This document shows positions 49,890 through 59,176 of a DNA stretch of 64,000 nucleotides, piece by piece. The translations under genes were made by a program, and so were the position numbers. The notes below the pieces were generated by a model that worked only from the letters and a program-made list of their open reading frames with translations, was not told the DNA's origin and ran no database searches. This DNA comes from Treponema sp. GTDB taxonomy: Bacteria > Spirochaetota > Spirochaetia > Treponematales > Breznakiellaceae. The stretch spans positions 1 to 64,000 of the forward strand of contig WQSN01000002.1 of the NCBI GenBank assembly GCA_009787835.1, given 5' to 3'. Positions within the stretch are counted from its first letter, which is position 1. Every line of letters starts with the position of its first letter.

Positions 49890-51290
49890 ATGAGCGAAGA
49901 AACTGAAAATTTTATTAATCAGAAATATATTGAGGATTTGCTTGCCGGGGCTGAATTTGCGGATGACGCTTCCATAAGCGCGGCTCTGGACAGGGCGGAA
50001 AAAGGCGCTTCCCTTGAGCATGGTGAAATCGCATCTTTATTGAAAACAAGTAATCCCGCGCATATTAAAAGAATTTTTGATATAGCAGGCAGGATAAAAA
50101 GGCGGATTTACGGGAACAGAATAGTAATGTTCGCGCCGTTATATGTCAGCGATTATTGCGTAAATAAATGCGCGTACTGCAGCTTTAACTGTAAACACGA
50201 TTTCCGCCGGAGCAAGCTCACAATGGATGAGTTACGCGAAGAGGTAAAAATTCTTGAAATGATGGGACACAAGCGGCTGGCACTGGAAGCCGGCGAAGAA
50301 GATGCATTATGTTCCATTGATTACATTCTTGAGTGCATTAAAACAATTTATGATATGAAATTCGGGAACGGCGAAATTAGGCGTGTAAACGTGAATATCG
50401 CGGCTACTACGACTGAAAATTACCGCAAGCTGAAGAGCGCAAACATTGGCACATATATACTATTTCAGGAAACATACCACGAACCAACTTACAGCCGTGT
50501 TCATCACAGCGGTCCCAAAAAGGATTTTCTGTGGCACCTTAACGCGTTTGACCGCGCGCAGGACGCGGGAATTGACGATGTAGGCGGCGGAGTTCTTTTT
50601 GGACTGGGCGATCCTTATTTTGACGTTATGGGATTGCTGCTCCACAATGAGCATCTGGAAAAAAAATACAATGCCGGTTTTCACACAATTTCAGTTCCGC
50701 GCCTGTGCCAGGCGTCCGGAATGGATATAAATGATTTTCCCAATCTTGTAAACGATGATACATTCGCGAAAATAGTAGCGGTAATCCGCATCGCGGTTCC
50801 CTTTACAGGAATGATTTTGTCAACAAGGGAAAATCACGACATGAGGAAAAAAATTTTACAGCTTGGCATATCACAGATCAGCGCAGGTTCCAGCACTGAA
50901 GTGGGCGGTTACGCGAAACGCAAACGCAATGAAATCGCCAACCCTCAATTCCTTGTAAATGATGAAAGGAGCGCGGTTTCAATCATATCAGAGCTGATGG
51001 ATGACGGTTATATTCCAAGTTTCTGCACCGCATGTTACCGCGGAGGCAGAACCGGCGACCGCTTCATGTCGCTCGCGAAATCGGGCCAGATCGGAAATGT
51101 CTGTCTTCCCAATGCCCTTATGACCCTGTGCGAATACTCCATGGATTACGGCGATGATGCATTCAGGGAAAAAACTTCCGAAATTATCGAAAAAGAAATC
51201 ATGCAGATTTCAAATGAAACTATCAGAAAGAAAACCATCGAGAGTATGGAAAAAATCCGATCAGGGGCGGGACGGGATTTTTATGTTTAA
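49890..51290 (+). CDS. hydG: [FeFe]-hydrogenase maturation tyrosine lyase HydG
   Basis: Radical SAM enzyme that splits tyrosine to give the CO and CN ligands of the H-cluster. 466 aa. The SAM cluster motif is CVNKCAYC (CX3CX2C), and the C-terminal auxiliary cluster motif CX2CX22C is seen as CTAC with the third Cys in GNVC. An in-frame ATG at 49869 overlaps the hydF stop, but GAGGAA lies just before ATG 49890, which is preferred. Co-transcribed with hydF. Confidence 0.95.
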   Translation: MSEETENFINQKYIEDLLAGAEFADDASISAALDRAEKGASLEHGEIASLLKTSNPAHIKRIFDIAGRIKRRIYGNRIVMFAPLYVSDYCVNKCAYCSFNCKHDFRRSKLTMDELREEVKILEMMGHKRLALEAGEEDALCSIDYILECIKTIYDMKFGNGEIRRVNVNIAATTTENYRKLKSANIGTYILFQETYHEPTYSRVHHSGPKKDFLWHLNAFDRAQDAGIDDVGGGVLFGLGDPYFDVMGLLLHNEHLEKKYNAGFHTISVPRLCQASGMDINDFPNLVNDDTFAKIVAVIRIAVPFTGMILSTRENHDMRKKILQLGISQISAGSSTEVGGYAKRKRNEIANPQFLVNDERSAVSIISELMDDGYIPSFCTACYRGGRTGDRFMSLAKSGQIGNVCLPNALMTLCEYSMDYGDDAFREKTSEIIEKEIMQISNETIRKKTIESMEKIRSGAGRDFYV

Positions 51291-51380
51291 ACACTGAATC
51301 AAAATTTATATCATTTATATACAGGTATAGAAATCAAATCTTATTTTTTATATAATCTAGCCAGCATTACAGGAGTAATT

Positions 51381-52886
51381 ATGTACAGAAAAAAAAAATT
51401 AAAAATAGCATTATTCACATTTATGGTGATTGCAATTGCCATGTTCACAACATGCGCTCGCCAGGAAAAAACAGGCAAAGCGTCAGAACTACGTTTTGGG
51501 TTTACTACTGAACCTTCAACATTTGATCCTTTAAACCCCGCGAATACGGCGGACGGCAGAAGCATTCTCTTCAATGTTTTTGAAGGGCTGGTAAAACCGG
51601 ACGCAGAAGGAAAGCTGCTGCCATGTATTGCAGAATCATGGACAACCGCGCAGGACGGTCTTGTTTACAATTTCAATCTCAGGGAAAATGTCCGCTTTCA
51701 CGATAATACGATTTTAAATTCCGCCGATGTAAAATTCAGTCTGGACACCGCGGCAGCCAATGGTTTTAACGGTTTGTCAAATATAGCAGAAGTTTCCATA
51801 ACGGGAGACAGACAGGTAAGCGTTATCCTGAAATCGCCTGATCCTGAGTTTCTCCCCTACATGACAGTCGGAATTGTAAAAGCAGGAAACACAGATCGCG
51901 AGAAAAATATTACCGGCACAGGACCGTATTTTATCGAAAGTTACTCAATACAGCAGAATATTATAATGAAAAAATTCAGCAATTATTGGCAGAGCGGTTT
52001 GCCCTATCTTGATAAAATATCAATTGTATTATTCGCCAATTATGATTCGCTTCTTGTCTCATTAAGAAGCGGCGGCATTGACGGCTCATTTATAACAGGA
52101 GCGATGGCCGCCAGTCTTGAAAGCGGGCAATTTAACATTTTTAACAATAATTCAGCGGCTGTGCATCTGCTGGCGCTTAACAACGCGGCTCCTCCTCTAA
52201 ATGATATAAGGGTGCGCCGCGCCCTTAATTACGGTATTGATATAAAAGGAATAATTGACTCCGCGTTTTTCGGAGCCGGCGCTCCTTCTGGAAGCCCCAT
52301 AATTCCGGGATTAACGGAATATTACGAAGATGATTTAAGCTATCCTTATGATCCCGATACTGCGCGTTCCCTGCTCGCGCAAGCCGGATATAATGAAGGA
52401 CATAAACTATCTTTGGAAATTACAGTGCCTTCCAATTTCACAATGCACGTTGATACCGCTCAGGTAATTGAAAACCAGCTTTCCGCAATCGGAGCAGATG
52501 TAAAAATAAAACTGGTAGACTGGGCGACATGGTTATCCGATGTATATTTCGGCAGGCAGTATCAGGCGACAATTATTTCCCTTGACAGCCCCAATGTCTC
52601 GCCGAGGAGTTTTCTGACGCGTTATCTCTCAACAAACGGCAGTAATTTTATTAATTTCAGCAGCGCGGATTTTGATAATGCATACAATTCAGCTCTTACA
52701 GAAAATGATCACGCACGGCGGGTCAGGCTTTACAGGGAAGCCCAGCGGATAATTGCAGATAACGCAGCCAGCGTTTATATACAGGATATTCTTTACTTTA
52801 TAGCCCTGCGCGCAGGCGCATTCGGCGGCGTCCTGAACTATCCGTTATACGTCATTGATTTTGCATCCATTTACGGGACAGACTGA
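51381..52886 (+). CDS. Extracellular solute-binding lipoprotein, family 5 (oligopeptide type)
   Basis: 501 aa with lipobox MFTTC (Cys near 25). Family 5 features include RFGFTTEPSTFDPLNPANTADG, LLPCIAESWTTAQDGLVYNFNLRENVRFHD and VRRALNYGIDIKGII. GGAG precedes the ATG, and a TATAAT lies at 51351-51356. It is the first gene of a five-gene ABC importer. Peptide uptake is likely; nickel or another ligand cannot be excluded from this gene alone. Confidence 0.93.
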   Translation: MYRKKKLKIALFTFMVIAIAMFTTCARQEKTGKASELRFGFTTEPSTFDPLNPANTADGRSILFNVFEGLVKPDAEGKLLPCIAESWTTAQDGLVYNFNLRENVRFHDNTILNSADVKFSLDTAAANGFNGLSNIAEVSITGDRQVSVILKSPDPEFLPYMTVGIVKAGNTDREKNITGTGPYFIESYSIQQNIIMKKFSNYWQSGLPYLDKISIVLFANYDSLLVSLRSGGIDGSFITGAMAASLESGQFNIFNNNSAAVHLLALNNAAPPLNDIRVRRALNYGIDIKGIIDSAFFGAGAPSGSPIIPGLTEYYEDDLSYPYDPDTARSLLAQAGYNEGHKLSLEITVPSNFTMHVDTAQVIENQLSAIGADVKIKLVDWATWLSDVYFGRQYQATIISLDSPNVSPRSFLTRYLSTNGSNFINFSSADFDNAYNSALTENDHARRVRLYREAQRIIADNAASVYIQDILYFIALRAGAFGGVLNYPLYVIDFASIYGTD

Positions 52887-52888
52887 AA

Positions 52889-53848
52889 TTGAATTATATA
52901 TTGAAACGCGTACTGGCAGCATTAATTACAATGTTCCTGGTTTCAATATTTTGTTTTCTCGCTTTCAGCTTTATCCGCGGAGATCCCGCGAGCTTAAAGG
53001 GCGGAATTGATGTTTCCCCTGAGCAGTTGGAAATACTGCGTGAGGAAATGGGATTAAACCGCGGAATATTTTTACGTTTTTTTGACTGGTTATTCCGTTT
53101 TCTTTCCGGAAATCCCGGAAATTCCCTTTATTTCCGCGGAGAAACTATTTCCGCGATAGTTCAGGAACGCCTTCCCGTAAGCATTACGCTTGCTTTGCTT
53201 TCCCTTGTTTTAATACTTTTTATTTCAATACCGGTTTCGCTTTTTACGGTTAAAAGGGAAGGCGGTTTATTGGACAGGATAATAAATATTCTGACAGCCG
53301 CCGGCATTAGTACGCCAGGTTTTTTTTTGGGACTTCTCTTTATTTTTATTTTTGGTTTTACAGCAAAACTTTTTATACCCGGGAATTTTATTGATTACAG
53401 GGAAAATTTCACCGGTTTTCTGGGCTGCCTTTTTTTTCCCGCCCTTGCAATCGCGTTACCAAACTCCGCTGTTATGATAAAATTTTTAAGAGGCTCTCTC
53501 TTTCAGGAATTTAAAAGTGATTATGCCAGAACAGCCAGAAGCAAGGGAGCGGCCAGAAATTATATCCTTCGCTGTCATGTTTTTAAAAACGCAATGATTC
53601 CCGCCATTACGGTATTTGGCATGATAATCGCCGAAGTATTCTCGGGCAGCATCGTCATTGAACAGGTTTTTACAATTCCCGGCATTGGAAGGCTTCTGAT
53701 AACAGCCATTGGTTCAAGAGATTATCCTTTGATTCAGGCCTTAATGGTTTACATCGCTTTTTTGGTTGTCGCCGCCAACACTCTCGCTGATATTTTTATA
53801 ATGATAATCGATCCCAGAATAAGGCCGCCGGGCGGGGAAATAAAATGA
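52889..53848 (+). CDS. Oligopeptide-type ABC transporter permease (DppB/OppB-like)
   Basis: 319 aa, six TM segments. Conserved start LKRVLAALITMFLVSIFCFLAF and the EAA loop ARTARSKGAARNYILRCHVFKNAMIP. It uses a TTG start 2 nt after the substrate-binding protein gene, and its 3' end overlaps the next permease gene by 4 nt (ATGA). Confidence 0.94.
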   Translation: MNYILKRVLAALITMFLVSIFCFLAFSFIRGDPASLKGGIDVSPEQLEILREEMGLNRGIFLRFFDWLFRFLSGNPGNSLYFRGETISAIVQERLPVSITLALLSLVLILFISIPVSLFTVKREGGLLDRIINILTAAGISTPGFFLGLLFIFIFGFTAKLFIPGNFIDYRENFTGFLGCLFFPALAIALPNSAVMIKFLRGSLFQEFKSDYARTARSKGAARNYILRCHVFKNAMIPAITVFGMIIAEVFSGSIVIEQVFTIPGIGRLLITAIGSRDYPLIQALMVYIAFLVVAANTLADIFIMIIDPRIRPPGGEIK

Positions 53849-54660
53849 AAATAAACACGGAGCTGAAGTTAGGCGCAATTTTAGGCATTTTCATTTTAAC
53901 AATTTCTCTTGTAAGTTTTTTTTGGGTTCCGTTTGATTACAACAGTATGAACTACAATGACCGCCTTCTGCCTCCGGATACAAATCATCTTTTTGGCACT
54001 GATAATTTCGGAAGGGATGTTTTCTCGCGCATTATGGCAGGCGGCAGAAATTCCATACTTCTTGCCGTATGCACTGTCGGGGGAGCGGCCGCCTGCGGCT
54101 GTTTACTCGGGCTTTTGGCCGGGTATCTGGGAGGAATAACAGGCGAGATTATCATGAGAATTATGGACACCATAAGTTCCTTTCCGGGAATTGTTCTTGC
54201 GCTTCTTTTTGCCGCCGTTATGGATAACAGCCGGTTTTCGCTTTTTATCGCCCTATTAATACTTTTTACGCCAAGTTACACCCGCATTATGCGAACAGGC
54301 GCGATGCAGTATAAACCGTCCGCCTTTGTACAGGCCGAACGGATAATGGGCGTGGGTTTCTTTCGCATAACGTTTATCCATATACTGCCCAATATCGCGC
54401 CGTCATTGCTTTCGGCGTCTGTACTGGGGCTTTCAAACGCGATCCTCGCGGAATCCGCCATGAGCTACCTTGGCCTGGGCATTCAGCCTCCTGTCCCTTC
54501 ATGGGGACGAATGTTATACGAAGCGCAAAGCTGGTTCTTTAACGCGCCGTGGTACGCTCTATCTCCTGGATTTTTTATCATGATTACCGTAATCGCGTTT
54601 CACCTGCTGGGCGAAGGCATCCGCCATAAATTCGGAGGGCAGCGTGACTCACCTGCTTGA
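53845..54660 (+). CDS. Oligopeptide-type ABC transporter permease (DppC/OppC-like)
   Basis: 271 aa, about six TM segments. It has the DppC-type segments LFGTDNFGRDVFSRIMAGGRNS, the EAA loop VQAERIMGVGFFRITFIHILPN, and SYLGLGIQPPVPSWGRML. It overlaps the previous gene by 4 nt and the following ATPase gene by 17 nt. Confidence 0.95.
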   Translation: MKINTELKLGAILGIFILTISLVSFFWVPFDYNSMNYNDRLLPPDTNHLFGTDNFGRDVFSRIMAGGRNSILLAVCTVGGAAACGCLLGLLAGYLGGITGEIIMRIMDTISSFPGIVLALLFAAVMDNSRFSLFIALLILFTPSYTRIMRTGAMQYKPSAFVQAERIMGVGFFRITFIHILPNIAPSLLSASVLGLSNAILAESAMSYLGLGIQPPVPSWGRMLYEAQSWFFNAPWYALSPGFFIMITVIAFHLLGEGIRHKFGGQRDSPA

Positions 54661-55636
54661 AGTTCGCGGCCTTACAGCCGCCGTGAACAGAAACGGTAAA
54701 TTTTTAAAAGTGTTAGACGACATTAATTTCTCTGTTTATGAAGGAGAAATAATGGCTCTTTTAGGCGAATCAGGCTGCGGAAAGAGTTTGACAGCTCTGT
54801 CCATTGCGGGTCTTCTGCCAACAGCAGTAAAAATACTCTCAGGCGAAATTATTTACAGCAATCAGAATCTTGTTACATTAAATGAAAAAAGATTAAACCG
54901 TATCAGGGGAAGTGAAATCACAATGATATTTCAGGAGACAAGACAATCGCTAAACCCTTTATTAAAAGCCGGCAGACAGATTACGGAAAGTTTGGAACTG
55001 TCGGTTATAAACAAAGAACAAATAAAAAATAGAAAAGAACAAAAAACAAGGAATAAAGAGTTAGCGCTTGAAATGCTTGAAACACTTGGTTTTGAACAAG
55101 CGCAAAAAATTTTTGATTCTTATCCTCACCAATTATCGGGGGGGATGTGCCAGAGAGTGATGACAGCTATCGCGGCGATTACAAAGCCCAGGCTTCTGTT
55201 AGCTGACGAGCCATCAAGTTCCGCAGATGATGAAAGCCGGGAGAAAATCCTTTCGCTGCTGCTGGACATGAACCGTAAATTTAAAACATCTGTCCTTGTT
55301 ATTTCACATGATCTTTCTGTAATCGGAAGATATTGCAGCCGTTTTATAATCATGTATGCCGGAAAAATAGTTGAGGAAGGCCCGCTTGAAATGCAAGAAC
55401 TCCGCTCTCCCCTGCATCCATATACAAAGGCGCTGATAAACGCGATACCAGGAAAAGACAAACGGGGTAAACCGCTTGAAAATATCTCAGGAAAGATTCC
55501 ATCAATCGAAGACCGTTTCAGCGGCTGCCCCTTCGCTCCCCGATGCCCGAAAGCGCAAAATGTCTGCAAAGAAACCTTTCCGCCTGTCAGATCAATTGAT
55601 AACAGAAAGGTATTCTGCTATTTTCCGGAATTGTGA
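54644..55636 (+). CDS. Oligopeptide-type ABC transporter ATPase (DppD/OppD-like)
   Basis: 330 aa. Walker A GESGCGKSL, signature LSGGMCQRV and Walker B LLADEPSSSADDE, where most relatives read DEPTTALD. The C-terminal oligopeptide-type domain contains the Cys motif GCPFAPRCPKAQNVC with a further Cys near the end, usual in OppD/DppD and thought to bind an iron-sulfur cluster in some. It starts with GTG inside the permease gene. Confidence 0.93.
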   Translation: MTHLLEVRGLTAAVNRNGKFLKVLDDINFSVYEGEIMALLGESGCGKSLTALSIAGLLPTAVKILSGEIIYSNQNLVTLNEKRLNRIRGSEITMIFQETRQSLNPLLKAGRQITESLELSVINKEQIKNRKEQKTRNKELALEMLETLGFEQAQKIFDSYPHQLSGGMCQRVMTAIAAITKPRLLLADEPSSSADDESREKILSLLLDMNRKFKTSVLVISHDLSVIGRYCSRFIIMYAGKIVEEGPLEMQELRSPLHPYTKALINAIPGKDKRGKPLENISGKIPSIEDRFSGCPFAPRCPKAQNVCKETFPPVRSIDNRKVFCYFPEL

Positions 55637-55645
55637 TTTGTAAAT

Positions 55646-55663
55646 GAGAACTCATTCTCTTTT
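55646..55663 (+). terminator. Weak terminator-like hairpin between the two transporter ATPase genes
   Basis: GAGAA-CTCA-TTCTC followed by TTTT just after the first ATPase gene. Only five pairs, so partial read-through is likely. The 105-nt gap it lies in is the only sizeable break in the importer operon. Confidence 0.25.
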
Positions 55664-55724
55664 CCCATACTGTTTCACATTTATCAGAGCGTAAAAATAA
55701 GTAATGTAGAAAAAAAAATAAATT

Positions 55725-55736
55725 AATACTAGTATT
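55725..55736. repeat. 12-bp palindrome before the second transporter ATPase gene
   Basis: AATACTAGTATT is a perfect palindrome 5 nt before the ATG at 55742, in the place where a Shine-Dalgarno would be expected. It may be an operator overlapping a -10 element (TATTAT at 55733-55738), or chance in AT-rich DNA. Confidence 0.3.
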
Positions 55737-55741
55737 ATTGT

Positions 55742-56440
55742 ATGGAATCCGCAGTTTTACTTTCAATACAGAATGTCTCAAATTACTACATCAGCGGACA
55801 AATGCCTTTTGGAAAAAAGGAAAGTAAAAAAGTTTTAAATAATATAAATCTGCAGTTGAATAAAGGAGAAATATTTGGTTTAGCAGGCAAATCAGGATGC
55901 GGTAAAACAACGCTCGCCAGGTGTATTCTGGGGCTTATTGAATATGAAGGGAAAATTATTATCTGCGGACAGAAAGGGGAAAAAGCGGCGCACAGAATTC
56001 AAATGGTGTTTCAGGAGCCAGGCGCTTCCCTTAATCCATGTAAAAAAACCGGCTGGCTGGTAGAAGAGCCTCTGGTCATTCATAAGACCGGAACAAAGCT
56101 GGAGCGTATGCGGCAAACTGATGAAATGCTGCTTCGGGTCGGGCTTGATCCTTCCTATAAATCACGGAGCGTACATGAACTGTCAGGCGGCCAAAAACAG
56201 CGCGTCTGTATCGCCAGGGCCCTTATGATGAAACCCCGTCTTTTAATCGCGGATGAAGCAATCAGTTCCCTTGACGTTTCAGCCGGAGCGCAGATACTCA
56301 ACCTGTTCCATGAGCTGCATGAAAACCACGGACTGGATATCCTTTTCATTTCGCATAACAAAAACGCTGTTGAGTATCTGTGCGACAGAATCGCGGTAAT
56401 GCGCGACGGAAGGATTGAAGATGATAATAAAACACCCTAA
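55742..56440 (+). CDS. Short oligopeptide-type ABC transporter ATPase (DppF-like)
   Basis: 232 aa. Walker A GKSGCGKTTLARC, signature LSGGQKQRVCIARAL and Walker B LLIADEAISSLDVS. Typical DppF/OppF proteins are about 300-330 aa; this one stops after the nucleotide-binding domain and lacks the C-terminal oligopeptide domain with its Cys motif. The start MESAVLLSIQNVSNYY aligns with the family, but no Shine-Dalgarno is visible. Read with the four preceding genes it completes the importer. Confidence 0.9.
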   Translation: MESAVLLSIQNVSNYYISGQMPFGKKESKKVLNNINLQLNKGEIFGLAGKSGCGKTTLARCILGLIEYEGKIIICGQKGEKAAHRIQMVFQEPGASLNPCKKTGWLVEEPLVIHKTGTKLERMRQTDEMLLRVGLDPSYKSRSVHELSGGQKQRVCIARALMMKPRLLIADEAISSLDVSAGAQILNLFHELHENHGLDILFISHNKNAVEYLCDRIAVMRDGRIEDDNKTP

Positions 56441-56512
56441 AACCAAAGTTTGGTTATTGCCCTGATGTATATTTTATGGAAATAGTGTATAAAGAAATCC
56501 AGGAGTAATACA

Positions 56513-57979
56513 ATGAAAAACAGGTTAATCAATTGTATTTTTATTACGGTAATACTTGCGCTTTTATCAGGCGGCTGCGCTTCCGGCCCGGAAAACGCTG
56601 AATCAAGAGGAATTACAGGCAATACTTCAGGCGAAACCGCCGCGGCAATATCAGTCGAAACAACGGACACGCCTGTAAAAGATGACAGTCCGTCCGCAAA
56701 CGCAGAAATTCTATACGAACCGGATGAGTTAGGGTTTACCGGAGCATGGTCATTCAATGATGAATTTTACGGGTACATTTTTGACGGTTCAAATGTAAAA
56801 CTGTTTAATGAAGCATCAGTTGAAACCGGGAATTTTACCTATACTGATACAACTGTTACATTTTCATTCGCGGACAGGAAATATACAATGGAATATACTT
56901 TGTCCCTGACTGAGCTTAACTTAACCATAATGCCGCCTGTTTCTTCAGATGATAATATACGATCCGGGACGCTGCATAAACTCAGAAAGCCCGTAATAAC
57001 CGAAGTAACAGTAACAGAAGGAAACACGCTCACGCAAAAATTACAGTGGCTCAGAAACAACGCAATAAGCTATACTGCCTATACCCTGGAAGCGTCCGCA
57101 GATGAAACGCTTACAGCTCAGGAATTGAAATATGCCGCAGTAGACGTAAAAATTATTTTAAAGGGATTAGGCGATGAAAGGATTATAACCATTTCAGGCG
57201 ACGCTCCGCTCTTTTCATTTTGGTGGAATGTAACTTTAAATCTGGAAGAAAATATTACATTGCGCGGAAGCCGGAATGAAAGCAATAAATATCTTGTATT
57301 AATAAATGAAGGCGGCGTTCTTGTTATGAACGACGGAGTAAAAATTACAGGCCATAACGGCGGCGGCGTTAGCTGCTACGGAATATTCTATATGAACGGC
57401 GGGGAAATTTCAGGCAATACCAGCCGGGCCGGTGCCGGAGTAAACCTTACAGGAGCAAACGCGGCTTTTACAATGAACAATGGTAAAATATCAGACAATA
57501 TCGGGGCAGGTGTGCGGGTTTCAGAAAACGCCGCGTTTACCATGTCTGACGGCGAACTCTCCAGAAATGACGGCGCAGGGGTAAGTGCGAACATATCAGG
57601 CAATAACAGAATTGTTTTATATAACGGAAATATTTTCGGCAATCTTATAGGAGTGTCTATTTTCGGCGGAACTTTAACCATGTTCGGCGGAGAAATTTAC
57701 GGTAACAGATCAACATACCCGTCCGAAGGCGCGGGAGTAAATGTTACAGGCGGCACTTTCCGCCTTATTACAGGCACAATCTACGGAACCAACGAGACCA
57801 ATGTGTCTCTCAGAAATACAGCCACAAACAGCAATGTAAACAGAACAATGGCTGTTTTATCCATTGGTAACAGAGGCCAGGTCGAACGGGGAATCTTTGT
57901 TAATGGATTGTGGCAGAGCAGGGGTAGATTAACAAACACCAGTAACACCATCAGGGCGGTAGACGGAATAGTAAGGTAA
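56513..57979 (+). CDS. Beta-helix repeat lipoprotein
   Basis: 488 aa with lipobox LSGGC (Cys near 23). Residues about 30-65 are Ser/Thr/Glu-rich linker. A small beta-rich segment near 70-155 (GFTGAWSFNDEFYGYIFDG) resembles lipocalin/META-like modules seen in spirochaete lipoproteins. From about 250 to 450 there are right-handed beta-helix repeats with MNGGEISGN, MNNGKISDN, MSDGELSRND and MFGGEIYGNRS rungs. It is probably surface or periplasmic. AGGAGT precedes the ATG. No catalytic site is recognisable. Confidence 0.82.
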   Translation: MKNRLINCIFITVILALLSGGCASGPENAESRGITGNTSGETAAAISVETTDTPVKDDSPSANAEILYEPDELGFTGAWSFNDEFYGYIFDGSNVKLFNEASVETGNFTYTDTTVTFSFADRKYTMEYTLSLTELNLTIMPPVSSDDNIRSGTLHKLRKPVITEVTVTEGNTLTQKLQWLRNNAISYTAYTLEASADETLTAQELKYAAVDVKIILKGLGDERIITISGDAPLFSFWWNVTLNLEENITLRGSRNESNKYLVLINEGGVLVMNDGVKITGHNGGGVSCYGIFYMNGGEISGNTSRAGAGVNLTGANAAFTMNNGKISDNIGAGVRVSENAAFTMSDGELSRNDGAGVSANISGNNRIVLYNGNIFGNLIGVSIFGGTLTMFGGEIYGNRSTYPSEGAGVNVTGGTFRLITGTIYGTNETNVSLRNTATNSNVNRTMAVLSIGNRGQVERGIFVNGLWQSRGRLTNTSNTIRAVDGIVR

Positions 57980-57990
57980 GAAGTATTCTG

Positions 57991-59058
57991 CTAATGTCCG
58001 CCAAGCGATGCGAGAATATCAGTCGCTTTCGGCGGGCAGCCTTTAACAAAGGATTTAAAGCCCTGTGTGCAATTGCCTATTCCTAAACCTTCGCAGCTTT
58101 TTCCCCTGAAGCCCTGCCCGATATAAATTTTTCTGCCGCCGACTGAACATGAGCCGTTACGGTGCAATGCGTATATAAGCGCGGCGTAACAAACAGAGCA
58201 GGCAGAATCATCTGTTATTAAATTTTTGTATTGATCCGCAATCCGGCTGCTTTTCAGCTTCTTTAATGATTTAAGGTTAGAGTTTAACTCAATTACTTCT
58301 GTTTTTTGCGAATAATATTCACCTAACCCCAGTTGTCTGCCATGGGACAGGTACCCTATATCATCCGGCTTAAACCCAATCAGCTCGGCGCAATACGAAT
58401 CGACCAATAGCGGGTTTAAACCCGCGATGATGCGGTTGGCTTCTACCGGAGTTCCTCCCTCCTCAAAACTTAAATCGCCGCAGATGCCGTCAACAACACA
58501 GTAACCTGTTTTCAATAACGCGTTTAGCTCTGCGACAGGCTTATGCAGTCCAAGAGTATGGAAGCGCCTCATTTCATCTTTCGGCATACAGCCTTTTAAA
58601 TTTTTCATGCAGCATGTTAAGCGCGTCTGGCTGTGAGCCTTCAATACCGGCGCGTTTATCAATAAATCCGTGTTCAAAGCTGTTTCACATATCCTGATGC
58701 CATAATCTTTATAACGGAGGGTGATATATTTATCATCATTTAAATCGATCAGGGGAACGCCGTATTTTTTCTGCAGCTCTTCGTATCCGCATGTTTTAAA
58801 CGCTTTTTTTGTACTGTGTCCGGCAGATGAATTTTCAATTATATTGATTTTTTTTATTCCGAAATCCTTTAAAAAGATGATAATGCCTTCAATGACTTCA
58901 GGATGCGTTGTCCCTCCGTCGCCCGGCGGCCTTTCATTCACCAGATTCGGTTTGATGGAAACCGATAAATCATTTTTTAAATATTTTTTAATATCAGAAG
59001 AAATCAGGGCGTCATAAGCGGTTTTAACTATATCCTTGCCGTAGTTTACAACAATCAT
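57991..59058 (-). CDS. DUF362 domain protein with C-terminal cysteines
   Basis: 355 aa. The N-terminal two-thirds matches DUF362 (VSIKPNLVNERPPGDGGTTHPEV, KINIIENSSAGHSTKKAF, INAPVLKAHSQTRLTCCMKNLKGC). The C-terminus has a CSVCYAALIYAL pair and later Cys residues in GNCTQGF and VKGCPP, which could ligate an iron-sulfur cluster, as in ferredoxin-linked DUF362 proteins. Function unknown. AGGAA precedes the ATG, and a 27-codon ORF ends 4 nt upstream. It converges on the beta-helix lipoprotein gene with an 11-nt gap. Confidence 0.88.
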   Translation of the reverse strand: MIVVNYGKDIVKTAYDALISSDIKKYLKNDLSVSIKPNLVNERPPGDGGTTHPEVIEGIIIFLKDFGIKKINIIENSSAGHSTKKAFKTCGYEELQKKYGVPLIDLNDDKYITLRYKDYGIRICETALNTDLLINAPVLKAHSQTRLTCCMKNLKGCMPKDEMRRFHTLGLHKPVAELNALLKTGYCVVDGICGDLSFEEGGTPVEANRIIAGLNPLLVDSYCAELIGFKPDDIGYLSHGRQLGLGEYYSQKTEVIELNSNLKSLKKLKSSRIADQYKNLITDDSACSVCYAALIYALHRNGSCSVGGRKIYIGQGFRGKSCEGLGIGNCTQGFKSFVKGCPPKATDILASLGGH

Positions 59059-59062
59059 TTTT

Positions 59063-59146
59063 CTAGTTCCTGAAACCGCGTATCACAGCGGGAAAACATT
59101 TTCCCCTGCCTTTGAAAATCTCACGGAATGTAACGTTAAGCGACAT
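59063..59146 (-). CDS. Possible 27-residue ORF upstream of the DUF362 gene
   Basis: ATG at 59146 with GGGAGG 10 nt upstream; a stop (TAG) lies 4 nt before the DUF362 start. The product begins MSLNVTFREIFKGRGK and is basic with one Cys. It may be a translated leader that couples to the downstream gene, or chance. No family recognised. Confidence 0.3.
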   Translation of the reverse strand: MSLNVTFREIFKGRGKCFPAVIRGFRN

Positions 59147-59176
59147 TATCTGAGAGCCTCCCAGGGACCGCATCGC

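Noticed and set aside
51381-56440. Nickel importer serving hydrogenase maturation
   Set aside because: [FeFe] hydrogenases do not use nickel, and the first ATPase has an oligopeptide-type C-terminal Cys domain; peptide uptake fits better.
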